Part shown: one piece after another, positions 26,042 to 34,179 of the stretch
Numbering within the stretch: the first letter of the stretch is position 1
Layout: the number at the start of each line of letters is the position of its first letter
DNA from: HT1-32 sp040219025
Lineage (GTDB): Bacteria; Pseudomonadota; Alphaproteobacteria; Rhodospirillales; HT1-32
NCBI GenBank assembly: GCA_040219025.1
Contig: JAVJTE010000030.1
Location: 82,721 to 146,720 of the forward strand
DNA length: 64,000 nucleotides
Direction: 5' to 3'
Made by a program: the position numbers and the translations under genes
The notes under the pieces: generated by a model
The model's database searches: none
Seen by the model: the letters and a program-made list of their open reading frames with translations, nothing else
What the model was told of the DNA's origin: nothing

Positions 26042-27162
26042 ATCTGGAAGAACATGCAGCAAAACCGCTGCTGGCCGAATTTGGTATCCGCATTCCGCAG
26101 AGCCGCCTGGCCAGTACGCCCGATGAAGCAGCAGCAATCGCCACCGAAATCGGCAAGGTTGTGGTCAAGGCACAGGCACCGACCGGCAAGCGCGGCAAGG
26201 CCGGCGGCGTGAAGCTGGCGGCAACGCCGGAGGAAGCCCGCGAGGCGGCAGAGGCCATCATTGGCATGGAAATCGGCGGCTTCAAGATCGAACAGGTTCT
26301 GGTCGAGGAACAGGTTCCCATCGCGCGGGAACTCTACGCCGCCATTCTGACCGACACCTCGGCCAAGGCACCGCTGCTGATGTTCTCCACCGAAGGCGGC
26401 ATGGATATCGAGGAAGTCGCAGAGGCCACGCCGGAAAAGGTGGTTCGTCTGAACACCGACATCCGCAAAGGGCTCGATCTGGCCACTGCAAAGGCTGCGC
26501 TGGCGACCATGGACCTTGGCATCGCAGCCGATGATGTGGCGGCGACGCTGGTGAAACTTTACCGGCTTTACCACGATCGGGACGCGGAGATGGTCGAGAT
26601 CAACCCGCTGGTGCTGACCACTGCAGGCGACGTCATTGCACTGGACTGCAAGTTCTCGCTGGAAGATTCCGGTGCCGCACGGCAGCCGGAAACAGCGGCT
26701 CTGGCCACCCCAGAAAAGAAGACCGGGCTGGAGAAGCGCAGTGAAGAGCATGGCCTGCGCTATATCGAACTGGATGGTGCGGTTGGCGTGCTTGCCAACG
26801 GGGCAGGGCTGACCATGACCACCATGGATGCCATCAGCCACTATGGCGGCAAGCCGGCGAACTTTCTGGAGATTGGTGGCGAGGCGTATACCAAGGCAAA
26901 AGTCGCGCTGGAAATCGTCCTCGCCAACCCGAATGTGAAAAGCCTGATGGTCAATTTCTGCGGGGCTTTCGCGCGCTGCGACGTTATGGCCGAAGGCGTG
27001 GTTGCCGCCTGGCTCGAACTGAAGCCGGAGCTTCCCGTCTTCTTCTCGATCCACGGCACAGGTGAGGATGAGGCAATTGCCATGGTCCGCGACCGGCTCG
27101 GGATTGAACCCTATGATCTGATGGATGACGCGGTCAAAGCCGCGATTGAGGCTGCGAAATGA
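26038..27162 (+). CDS. Acid-CoA ligase (ADP-forming) beta subunit, succinyl-CoA-synthetase-like
   Basis: A 374-residue ATP-grasp protein. The start at 26038 overlaps the preceding stop as ATGA; the longer frame from 25903 is an artefact. Residues 1-220 form the ATP-grasp fold (MNLEEHAAKPLLAEFGI, VVVKAQAPTGKRGKAGGVKL, then EMVEINPLVLT with metal-binding residues). Residues 240-374 are the CoA-ligase domain (GLTMTTMDAISHYGGKPANFLEIGG). It is as close to malate-CoA ligase MtkA as to SucC. Binding to a dicarboxylate or sulfonated acid cannot be read from the sequence. Neighbouring genes suggest sulfoacetate or a C4 acid, with the reaction acyl-CoA + ADP + Pi giving acid + ATP + CoA. The housekeeping sucCD genes are expected elsewhere. 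Confidence 0.88.
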   Translation: MNLEEHAAKPLLAEFGIRIPQSRLASTPDEAAAIATEIGKVVVKAQAPTGKRGKAGGVKLAATPEEAREAAEAIIGMEIGGFKIEQVLVEEQVPIARELYAAILTDTSAKAPLLMFSTEGGMDIEEVAEATPEKVVRLNTDIRKGLDLATAKAALATMDLGIAADDVAATLVKLYRLYHDRDAEMVEINPLVLTTAGDVIALDCKFSLEDSGAARQPETAALATPEKKTGLEKRSEEHGLRYIELDGAVGVLANGAGLTMTTMDAISHYGGKPANFLEIGGEAYTKAKVALEIVLANPNVKSLMVNFCGAFARCDVMAEGVVAAWLELKPELPVFFSIHGTGEDEAIAMVRDRLGIEPYDLMDDAVKAAIEAAK

Positions 27163-28028
27163 TTATCCGAAGCAAAGACAGAGTCCTGATTCAGGGGATT
27201 ACCGGCAAACAGGGCACCTTCTGGACCGAACGCATGCAGGAATGCGGCACCAATGTCGTCGGCGGTGTAAACCCGAAGAAAGCCGGCACCACACATTGCG
27301 GCGTTCCGGTCTATGCGTCTGCCGTGGCCGCAGCCAAGGACGGCCCGATTGATGTCTCCGTCATGTTCATTCCGCCGCTGGCAGCCCGCGCTGCGGCCAT
27401 TGATGCCATCGAGGCCGGGGTAAAAACGCTGGTCATCCTGACCGAGTTCATCCCGGTCCGTGACGTGATGGAAATCGTTGCAATTGCAAAAGATGCCGGC
27501 TGCCGGATTGTCGGACCGAACACAGCCGGTCTTGTCACACCCGGCGAGTGTTTCATCGGCATCATGCCGGGCTTCAACAAGAATATCTTTCAGCCCGGAC
27601 GTATCGGTGTGGTCTCGCGCAGCGGCAGTCTGGGCACCCTGATCTGTCTCAATCTGGTGACCGCCGGGTACGGACAGTCTGCCTTCATCGGCATTGGCGG
27701 TGATCCGGTCTCCGGCACCACATTCCGTGATGCACTGGAAGCATTCGAGGCCGATGACCGTACCGACGCCATTGTTCTGGTTGGTGAAATCGGTGGCACG
27801 AAAGAGGAAGAGGCCGCCGAACTTGCCGCCTCGATGAGCAAGCCCATCACCTCCTTCATTGCCGGTGGTGCCTCACCGCCGGGCAAGAAGATGGGGCATG
27901 CCGGTGCCATCGTCATGGGTGACAAGGGCACCCACGCATCCAAGAAAAAGGCGCTGGAAGCCGCTGGCGTGCGTGTCATGGCTATGCCGTCGGAAGTCGG
28001 CCTGCACCTGAAGGAGATGCTGGCCTAG
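27159..28028 (+). CDS. Acid-CoA ligase (ADP-forming) alpha subunit, succinyl-CoA-synthetase-like
   Basis: A 289-residue partner of the preceding beta subunit, coupled by a 4-bp ATGA overlap. Residues 1-100 form a CoA-binding Rossmann domain (RVLIQGITGKQGTFW). The ligase domain contains GRIGVVSRSGSLG and the phospho-histidine loop KKMGHAGAIVMGDKG, where the His of GHAGAI carries the phosphate. Length matches SucD/MtkB (about 290). The alpha subunit binds CoA and transfers phosphate to the ADP site of the beta subunit. It ends 89 bp before the exporter gene. Paralogy to the TCA-cycle enzyme plus the dehydrogenase and exporter context favour a dedicated catabolic ligase. Confidence 0.9.
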   Translation: MIIRSKDRVLIQGITGKQGTFWTERMQECGTNVVGGVNPKKAGTTHCGVPVYASAVAAAKDGPIDVSVMFIPPLAARAAAIDAIEAGVKTLVILTEFIPVRDVMEIVAIAKDAGCRIVGPNTAGLVTPGECFIGIMPGFNKNIFQPGRIGVVSRSGSLGTLICLNLVTAGYGQSAFIGIGGDPVSGTTFRDALEAFEADDRTDAIVLVGEIGGTKEEEAAELAASMSKPITSFIAGGASPPGKKMGHAGAIVMGDKGTHASKKKALEAAGVRVMAMPSEVGLHLKEMLA

Positions 28029-28117
28029 CTGGCTGTCCCGGAAATCGAAAAATCGTCATCGGGGAGGAGCTGTCAGCTTTCACAATGTGCTGACGGTTCT
28101 ATAGTCGGCAGGTGGAC

Positions 28118-28873
28118 ATGTTCATCGGATACGACCCCCTCGCACTGGTACTGGCGGCCCTTGCTCTGGCCTTCGCGGGCTGGATCAAGGGTATCATCGG
28201 GCTGGCTCTGCCAATTATCGGTTTGTCGCTGCTGGCGATGATATTCCCGATTCACCTGGCACTCGCCGTTATGGTGCTGCCAATCGTCGTGAGTAATATC
28301 TGGCAGGCCTTGCGCACCCCCGACTGCCTGTCACAGGCGCGCCGGTTCTGGCCGGTTATTCTGGCCCTGACGGTTACCATGCTGGCGTCATCTACGCTGG
28401 TCACTGCACTGGATGATCATGCGCTGCGTGTCATTATTGGTGCTGTTCTGGTGGTTGTCGGTACCGCTAACCTGTTGAGCGACCGGTTTGTCCTGCCACA
28501 GCGTTATGAACGTTCCGCCGGAATAATTGCCGGGCTTCTCAGCGGGGTTTTTGGCGGTATTTCAACGATCTGGGGGCCGCCTCTGCTGACCTACCTGATT
28601 TCACTTCGCCTGACCAAGGATGTGTTTATCGGTGCTGTCGGCTTTATCTGGCTGGCCGGGACACTGCCTTTTCTGATCGCCTTTATCGCCAACGGCGTTC
28701 TCAACGGCGGCACATTCCCCATATCCGCACTTGCCTGTGTCCCGGCGCTCGCCGGGATGTGGTTTGGTGAAAAACTTCGCCGCCGGCTCGATGAACAATT
28801 GTACCGCCGCATCCTGCTGGTCGCGATCGTTCTGATGGGCCTGAACCTCATGCGGACCGGCCTGATGACCTGA
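28118..28873 (+). CDS. TauE/SafE-family (sulfite/sulfonate exporter) membrane protein
   Basis: A 251-residue polytopic protein with about eight hydrophobic segments in two half-repeats. Family features are the N-terminal GWIKGIIGLALPIIG and the second-half GLLSGVFGGISTIWGPPLLTYL, the duplicated G-x-x-x-G-rich motifs of TauE/SafE. In known pathways these proteins export sulfite, sulfoacetate or related acids. The start is placed at the ATG 28118; a GTG two codons earlier is also open. It is the first gene after the ligase pair, separated by 89 bp, and on the same strand, so it probably exports the acid or anion made by the upstream enzymes. Other anionic substrates are possible. Confidence 0.82.
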   Translation: MFIGYDPLALVLAALALAFAGWIKGIIGLALPIIGLSLLAMIFPIHLALAVMVLPIVVSNIWQALRTPDCLSQARRFWPVILALTVTMLASSTLVTALDDHALRVIIGAVLVVVGTANLLSDRFVLPQRYERSAGIIAGLLSGVFGGISTIWGPPLLTYLISLRLTKDVFIGAVGFIWLAGTLPFLIAFIANGVLNGGTFPISALACVPALAGMWFGEKLRRRLDEQLYRRILLVAIVLMGLNLMRTGLMT

Positions 28874-29002
28874 CATTTAGGTCAGTATTTCAGAAGATTT
28901 GCCGCGCCCTCTCGCATTTTCTTGATATAATCCGGCAACCGGAACGATCGCACCATCCCTGCGGGATGCGGCTTTGCCACTCCCAAAGAGACGAGGAACC
29001 AG

Positions 29003-29896
29003 ATGAGCGTCAGATATCTCCGCACCTTCATTGCCATTGCGGAAAGTGGCACCTTCGCAAGTGCCGCCCATGTGGTCGGCATTACCCAGTCTGCTGTCAG
29101 CATGCAGATGCGCGCCCTTGAAGATGAGCTGCGCTGCGAATTGTTCGACCGTACCAAGCGACCGCCGACGCTGAATGCCTATGGCAAGGCCCTGCTGCCG
29201 AAAGCCCGGGAGATCGTTTTCCTCTATGACCAGATGACGGAAGCCGCCTCCAGCCGGGATGCCCTGGCCGGCATGCTTGAGTTGGGCGCGGTGCCAACGA
29301 CGCTGACCGGCCTGTTGCCGCGGACACTGGCGGGCTTGCGTACCCGCCATCCCCGACTCAAGGTCCGGATTGCCCAGAACATGGCGACAGAACTGATCCA
29401 TATGGTCGACCGCGGCGAGATCGATGCCGCAATTGTCAGTGAGGCCGCGCAGACGCCGCCCGGGCTCCGCGTCCGCCCGTTTGCCAGCGAACAGCTGATG
29501 GTCGTGGCCCCGCTGGATGCGCCCTATAACACCGACGTCGAACTGCTGGAGAAGCTGCCCTACATACGTTTCAGCCGGCACGCGACAGTCGGGCGGATGA
29601 TCCAGCGGGAGCTGCGGAACCGAAATATCAAGGTATCGGAGAGCATGGAACTCGCCTCCATGGAGGCGATCACCCAGATGGTCTATCACGGCCTTGGCGT
29701 CAGCGTGCTGCCGGAGCGGTCTGTCGAGGAACCACGCCCGCTGCCTATCAAGAAAGTGCCCTTCGGCTCGCCACCACCAGAGCGCGTTCTGGCGCTGGTG
29801 GAGCGCGAAGAATCGCCCAAGACGCCCCTGATAGATGCAGTATTTGTGGAGATAGAAAAACTGGTCGGCGGAAGCCGGAGCCTCGAACAGCCTTAA
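29003..29896 (+). CDS. LysR-family transcriptional regulator
   Basis: A 297-residue regulator. Residues 1-60 form a winged HTH (RYLRTFIAIAESGTFASAA, VVGITQSAVSMQMRALE). The remainder is a periplasmic-binding-protein-like effector domain. A GAGG sequence sits upstream of the ATG. It lies between the dehydrogenase/ligase/exporter group and the SDH-like group, on the same strand, 129 bp after the exporter. It is the obvious candidate regulator for one or both groups. Its effector is unknown. LysR genes usually sit divergent from their targets, so the co-directional layout is slightly unusual. SauR, a regulator of sulfoacetate genes, is a functional parallel only. Confidence 0.92.
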   Translation: MSVRYLRTFIAIAESGTFASAAHVVGITQSAVSMQMRALEDELRCELFDRTKRPPTLNAYGKALLPKAREIVFLYDQMTEAASSRDALAGMLELGAVPTTLTGLLPRTLAGLRTRHPRLKVRIAQNMATELIHMVDRGEIDAAIVSEAAQTPPGLRVRPFASEQLMVVAPLDAPYNTDVELLEKLPYIRFSRHATVGRMIQRELRNRNIKVSESMELASMEAITQMVYHGLGVSVLPERSVEEPRPLPIKKVPFGSPPPERVLALVEREESPKTPLIDAVFVEIEKLVGGSRSLEQP

Positions 29897-30020
29897 CATC
29901 AGTTAATTTGAAGCAACAGCTTCAAGACTATTCGGTTTCAAATACCACCACCGGCACCTTATGTTAGGGTATAGCAAATGAGCCCGATACAAGGTCGGGT
30001 CGAGGGGCAAGGAACCAGTG

Positions 30021-30752
30021 ATGGGCGAGAACACCGCAAAAACCATGAAGGTGAAGGTCTGGCGCGGCAAGGACAGCGGCGACTGGCAGCATTATGAGGT
30101 ACCGCATCGGGCCAGCCAGACGATTCTGGACGTTGTGACCTACATTCAGCGTCACCTTGATGACACCCTGTCCTATCGCTTTGCCTGCCGTGTCGGCATG
30201 TGCGGCTCCTGCGCCATGACCGTCAACGGCAAACCGCGCTGGACCTGTCGCACCCATGTCTCCCGCGTGGTTGAAGACGGCGAGGTCAGTATCGCACCGC
30301 TCCGCAACATGCCGGTCATCAAGGATCTGGCCTGTGACATGACGGAGTTCTTCGCAAAATGGCAGCGCGCGGAAGGCAAATTCAACGGCACCCGCACCCG
30401 CCATGAAAAAATGAACCCGGTCGATCCGACCAGTACCGCGCGCCAGGCCGCCTCGGCCGGCATTGAATGCATCAATTGTGCTGTCTGCTATTCCGCCTGT
30501 GATGTCGTCTCCTGGAATTCCGAATATCTCGGCCCGGCGGCCCTCAACCGGGCATGGACGCTGCTGAATGACGAACGTGACGACAGTCAGACTGAGCGCC
30601 TGAAAGCCGTCGCGACGGATGCCGGCTGTCATTCCTGTCACAGTCAGGGCAGTTGTGCGGTGCATTGCCCGGTCGGCCTGAACCCGTCTCTGTCAATTGC
30701 CGGTCTGAAACGGGAATCGGCCAAGGCGCTGCTGCAGGGGAAACTGAAATGA
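30021..30752 (+). CDS. Succinate dehydrogenase/fumarate reductase-like iron-sulfur subunit
   Basis: A 243-residue protein; the ATG at 30021 is preferred over the adjacent GTG at 30018, with AAGGAAC upstream. The [2Fe-2S] ligands lie in CRVGMCGSC and RWTC. The second domain has CINCAVCYSAC, typical of the [4Fe-4S] site. CHSCHSQGSCAVHCP supplies further ligands for the [3Fe-4S] and [4Fe-4S] centres. The arrangement therefore supports a full three-cluster wire to the membrane. Overall it is nearer to FrdB-like branches than to the mitochondrial-type SdhB expected for the alphaproteobacterial TCA cycle. It is the first gene of a four-gene unit with the uncommon order B-C-D-A. A hairpin TTGAAGC/GCTTCAA (29908-29925) and a weak -10/-35 pair precede it. 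Confidence 0.85.
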   Translation: MGENTAKTMKVKVWRGKDSGDWQHYEVPHRASQTILDVVTYIQRHLDDTLSYRFACRVGMCGSCAMTVNGKPRWTCRTHVSRVVEDGEVSIAPLRNMPVIKDLACDMTEFFAKWQRAEGKFNGTRTRHEKMNPVDPTSTARQAASAGIECINCAVCYSACDVVSWNSEYLGPAALNRAWTLLNDERDDSQTERLKAVATDAGCHSCHSQGSCAVHCPVGLNPSLSIAGLKRESAKALLQGKLK

Positions 30753-31081
30753 CCTCTGCCTGGCTCTATATCCTGCAACGCGCCTCGGCCATGATCATGG
30801 CCCCGCTGGTGATCGCGCATCTGCTGCTGATCATCTATGCCATGCGGGGTGGCATCACAGCCGGAGAAATCCTTTCACGTACCCAGGGAAGCGTCGGCTG
30901 GGCGGTCTTCTACAGTCTGTTTGTCGTCTCCGCCGCCATTCACGCCCCGATTGGCGTGCGTAACGTGCTGGCGGAAATGGCGGGTCTCAAGGGCCGGACA
31001 GTTGATCTTGCAATCGCCGGATTTGGTCTCCTGTTGCTGATCATCGGCCTGCGTGCCGTCTACGGGGTGGTGGCGACATGA
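30749..31081 (+). CDS. SDH-like membrane anchor subunit (SdhC-like)
   Basis: A 110-residue membrane protein starting at an ATG that overlaps the previous stop (ATGA); the longer frame from 30653 is rejected. Three hydrophobic helices are visible: AMIMAPLVIAHLLLIIYAM, a second with VFYSLFVVSAAIHAPIGVR, and a C-terminal GFGLLLLIIGLRAVYGVV. His residues in helices 1 and 2 (APLVIAH, SAAIHAP) are possible haem b ligands. The RASA motif near residue 12 matches the SdhC N-terminal motif. It anchors the flavoprotein/iron-sulfur dimer and helps bind quinone. Confidence 0.82.
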   Translation: MTSAWLYILQRASAMIMAPLVIAHLLLIIYAMRGGITAGEILSRTQGSVGWAVFYSLFVVSAAIHAPIGVRNVLAEMAGLKGRTVDLAIAGFGLLLLIIGLRAVYGVVAT

Positions 31082-31419
31082 TTTCCGGCCGACACAAACA
31101 TCGCTACTGGTGGGCGTTTGCCGGGCACCGCATTTCCGGCGTCGCGCTGGCGGTCTTCCTGCCGTTCCATTTTCTGCTGCTGGGTACGGCCATTGATGGC
31201 GATGTCACGATGGACAGCTATCTCGCGCTGGCCGACAACATGCTGGCAAAAATCGCCGAGATGGGACTGGTGTTCTTCCTCACCATACATCTTGTTTTTG
31301 GCCTTCGCGTCCTGCTGATCGAGCTGGTTTCCTGGCGCCCCTGGCAAAAAGACCTGATCGCCTTCGGCGTCGCCATGGCGACCCTGATGGCGGCCGGTTT
31401 CATCCTGATAGCGAGTTGA
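31078..31419 (+). CDS. SDH-like membrane anchor subunit (SdhD-like)
   Basis: A 113-residue membrane protein coupled to the previous gene by ATGA. Three helices are predicted, the first in HRISGVALAVFLPFHFLLLG, the second in MGLVFFLTIHLVFGLRVLL, the third near the C terminus. The HRISG and HLVFGLR motifs are hallmarks of SdhC/D-type cytochrome b anchors and supply candidate haem ligands. It contains the sequence WWAFAGHR near the N terminus, where the quinone site is expected. It sits 4 bp before the flavoprotein gene, completing B-C-D-A. Confidence 0.82.
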   Translation: MISGRHKHRYWWAFAGHRISGVALAVFLPFHFLLLGTAIDGDVTMDSYLALADNMLAKIAEMGLVFFLTIHLVFGLRVLLIELVSWRPWQKDLIAFGVAMATLMAAGFILIAS

Positions 31420-31423
31420 TCCC

Positions 31424-33193
31424 ATGACCGAGATGATTGAACAATTCGACACAGATATCCTGATCATCGGCTCCGGCGGGGCAGGGCTGTTTGCTGCCCT
31501 GCATGCGCAGAAAGCCGCGCCTGATCTTGAAGTCACCCTGGCGGTCAAGGGGCTGATCGGCAAATGCGGCTGTACCCGGATGGTACAGGGTGGTTACAAC
31601 GTGGCGCTGAACGCGGCGGATTCCATCGAACGTCATTTCATGGACACCATTGTTGGCGGCAAATGGCTGCCCGATCAGGATCTGGCCTGGCGGCTGGTGA
31701 CGACAGCTATTGAACGTATTCACGAACTTGAAAACGAACTCGGCTGTTTCTTTGACCGCAATCCGGACGGCTCACTGCATCAGAAAGCCTTCGCCGGTCA
31801 AAGCTTTGACCGCACGGTCCACAAGGGCGACCTGACGGGGATCGAGATCATCAACCGGCTGATGGAACAGGTGATGCGCAATCCGTTGCGCCGGCTGGAG
31901 GAATGCCGGGCCATTGCACTGATCAAGACACCCGCCGGCGACGCACTTTCCGGCGTTGTCATGATCGACATGCGCACCGGAAAGTTCTTCTTCGTCCGGG
32001 CCAAGGCAGTACTTCTGGCCAGTGGTGGCGGGCCGACCATGTATCTCTATCACACGCCTTCCGGTGACAAGACCTGCGACGGTATGGCCATGGCCCTGGA
32101 TGTCGGGCTGGAACTTCGGGACATGGAAATGGTCCAGTTTCATCCGACCGGCCTGCTGGCCGGAACCGACACCCGCATGACCGGGACGGTGCTGGAAGAG
32201 GGGCTGCGCGGTGCCGGCGGATATCTGCTGAACGGCGATGGTGAGCGCTTCATGCTGGATTACGACCCGGCTGGCGAGCGCGCGACCCGTGATGTGGTCT
32301 CCCGCGGCATCTATGCCGAGATGCGTAATGGCAAGACCACACCGAACGGCGGTGTCTATATTGAAATGAAACATCTCGGCCCGGAAAACGTGGCCAAGCG
32401 TTTCAAGGGCATGGTCGAACGCTGTGCCGACAGCGGCTTTGATCTGGCCGGTGACCGCGTTGAAGTCGTACCAACAGCCCATTACATGATGGGAGGTATG
32501 GTTTTCCACGGTGACTGCGAAACCAAGATTGATGGCCTGTTCATCGCGGGCGAGGATGCCGGCGGTGTCCACGGTGCCAACCGTCTGGGCGGCAACGGGG
32601 TCGCAAACTCCACGGTCTTCGGCGGTATCGCCGGTGACGCAATGGCGGCTTACGTCAAATCAGGCAAAGGTGGTCTGCGCGAACCGGACCGCTCTGCGAT
32701 TGATGCTGCCGTCGCAAAGGCGACCGCGCCATTTGCAAAGAAGAAAGGCAATATCAATGGCTTGCGGGAACGTCTTTACAATGTGATGTGGGATGATGTC
32801 GGCATTATCCGGGACCATGAAGGGCTGACCCGCGCCACCAGTCAGCTTGATGACATCGCCGCAGAGCTTGCCGAGTCCGGTGTCGACGATACAGACCGTG
32901 CCTTCAATCTGACCTGGCATGACCGCCTGAACATGGACAGCCTGGTCGAAATCAGCCGCGCCATCGCCTTTGCCTCGCTGGCACGTGAAGACAGCCGTGG
33001 TGCGCATTACCGGGCGGATTTCCCGGAAGCCGGCGATCTGAACACGACGGCCTATACCGTCGTGACCAAGGAACAGGGGGCCTTCAAGGCAACAACCCGA
33101 CCGGTTGAATTCACTATCGTCCGGCCGGGTGAAAGCCTGATCGGCGACGATATCGGTGCGCCGCCGGCGACTGCCAGCAGCACAGCGCCTTAA
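31424..33193 (+). CDS. SDH/fumarate reductase-like flavoprotein with altered FAD and substrate sites
   Basis: A 589-residue flavoprotein. The FAD-binding start is IIGSGGAGLFAAL. The His that links FAD covalently in SdhA (five residues before QGG) is replaced by Cys50 (GCTRMVQGG). Other catalytic residues align: H240 in FHPTG, R289 in TRDVVSR, H353 in AHYMMGG and R387 in GANRLGGNG. By that alignment the substrate-binding Thr just before Glu in SdhA is E258 (TVLEEGLRGAGG), and the loop after HPTG carries a six-residue insertion. The C terminus includes LAREDSRGAHYRADFPE. The enzyme should transfer electrons from an organic acid to the iron-sulfur subunit and quinone, but the substrate may not be succinate. 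It belongs with a hydratase gene 20 bp downstream. Confidence 0.85.
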   Translation: MTEMIEQFDTDILIIGSGGAGLFAALHAQKAAPDLEVTLAVKGLIGKCGCTRMVQGGYNVALNAADSIERHFMDTIVGGKWLPDQDLAWRLVTTAIERIHELENELGCFFDRNPDGSLHQKAFAGQSFDRTVHKGDLTGIEIINRLMEQVMRNPLRRLEECRAIALIKTPAGDALSGVVMIDMRTGKFFFVRAKAVLLASGGGPTMYLYHTPSGDKTCDGMAMALDVGLELRDMEMVQFHPTGLLAGTDTRMTGTVLEEGLRGAGGYLLNGDGERFMLDYDPAGERATRDVVSRGIYAEMRNGKTTPNGGVYIEMKHLGPENVAKRFKGMVERCADSGFDLAGDRVEVVPTAHYMMGGMVFHGDCETKIDGLFIAGEDAGGVHGANRLGGNGVANSTVFGGIAGDAMAAYVKSGKGGLREPDRSAIDAAVAKATAPFAKKKGNINGLRERLYNVMWDDVGIIRDHEGLTRATSQLDDIAAELAESGVDDTDRAFNLTWHDRLNMDSLVEISRAIAFASLAREDSRGAHYRADFPEAGDLNTTAYTVVTKEQGAFKATTRPVEFTIVRPGESLIGDDIGAPPATASSTAP

Positions 33194-33213
33194 ACCCAGG
33201 GACGGAAACGGAC

Positions 33214-34179
33214 ATGATTGATCAGAAGCTTATCCAGTCCACCGGCGAGAAGCTGATGGAAAAAGCCGGGATCGAAATTCCGGATGACTACCTCACCGGC
33301 GTCAAGGCCATGGCCAATGCTGAAGACGGCGAACTCTCGGCGTTCGTCCTGCGGGCAATGCTGGAGAATTACGAGGCTGCCAAACAGGACCGACGGGCGA
33401 TGTGCGCGGATACAGGCGTGCCGCGCTGGTATGTGAAGATCGGCAATGACGCAAAACTGGCCGGTGGTCCGATCGCGATGGAAGCCGCCATTCGCCGGGC
33501 GACAGCGACAGCGACCTTCGACATTCCGTTGCGGCCAAACCGGGTGCATCCGCTCTGGCGTACCGATCACAACAACAATGTCGGTCTCAATGCACCGGAA
33601 ATCGAATACAGCTTCGAGCCGGATGCCGACTGGATCGACCTGACCAGTGTTCACAAGGGCGGGCTGTTCGGAACCGACTACCGGATGCTGTTTCCGGGCG
33701 ACGGGATTGACGGCATCAAGCGTTTCTACCTCGACACGCTGGTGTCATTCGGCAAGCGCGGGCTGGCCTGCCAGCCGGCGATCATCGGCATTGGCCTTGG
33801 TGGCTCCAAGGATACGACCATGGTGCTGGGCAAGCAGGCGGCCTGCCTGCGTACCGTCGGCAACCGCAACCCGGACCCGAAGGTTGCGGCTCTGGAACTC
33901 GAACTTCAGGAAATCGGCAACAATATCGGCATGGGCGCCATGGGCTTCGTCGGGAAATCGATGGTCGTCGATTGTCATATCGAATGCGGCTTCACTCATA
34001 CCGGCGGCATGCCGATGAGTGTCCATGCCTTCTGCCTGTCATCACGGCGGGCTACAGCACGAATTTACAATGATGGCCGGGTCGAATATCGCACCGATCC
34101 GGAATGGTTCACCCCCTACATGAGACGGGAGACGGTCGAATGGTCACCAAAAGCGGACGGCTTAAAGAAGTCCGGATAA
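33214..34179 (+). CDS. Class I fumarase/tartrate dehydratase-like alpha subunit
   Basis: A 321-residue protein of the TtdA/FumA N-terminal family. The iron-sulfur ligand pattern is visible in RRAMCADTGVPRWYV and in the later motifs IGIGLGGSKDTTMVLGKQAACLRTVG and VDCHIECGFTHTGGMP, with three Cys residues suited to a [4Fe-4S] cluster. This family hydrates C=C bonds in fumarate, mesaconate or tartrate-type acids. The gene follows the flavoprotein by 20 bp, with GGACGG before the ATG. It is translationally overlapped (40 bp) with the beta subunit. The specific substrate is unknown. Confidence 0.88.
   Translation: MIDQKLIQSTGEKLMEKAGIEIPDDYLTGVKAMANAEDGELSAFVLRAMLENYEAAKQDRRAMCADTGVPRWYVKIGNDAKLAGGPIAMEAAIRRATATATFDIPLRPNRVHPLWRTDHNNNVGLNAPEIEYSFEPDADWIDLTSVHKGGLFGTDYRMLFPGDGIDGIKRFYLDTLVSFGKRGLACQPAIIGIGLGGSKDTTMVLGKQAACLRTVGNRNPDPKVAALELELQEIGNNIGMGAMGFVGKSMVVDCHIECGFTHTGGMPMSVHAFCLSSRRATARIYNDGRVEYRTDPEWFTPYMRRETVEWSPKADGLKKSG

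Noticed and set aside
28073..28117. Terminator between the ligase genes and the TauE-like gene
   Set aside because: Short complementary stretches exist (CTGTCAGC), but there is no good stem plus T-run, so read-through into the exporter gene is plausible.
30021..33193. Naming as housekeeping sdhCDAB
   Set aside because: The gene order is B-C-D-A, and the flavoprotein lacks the FAD-linking His and the expected substrate-site Thr. It is more likely a paralogue.
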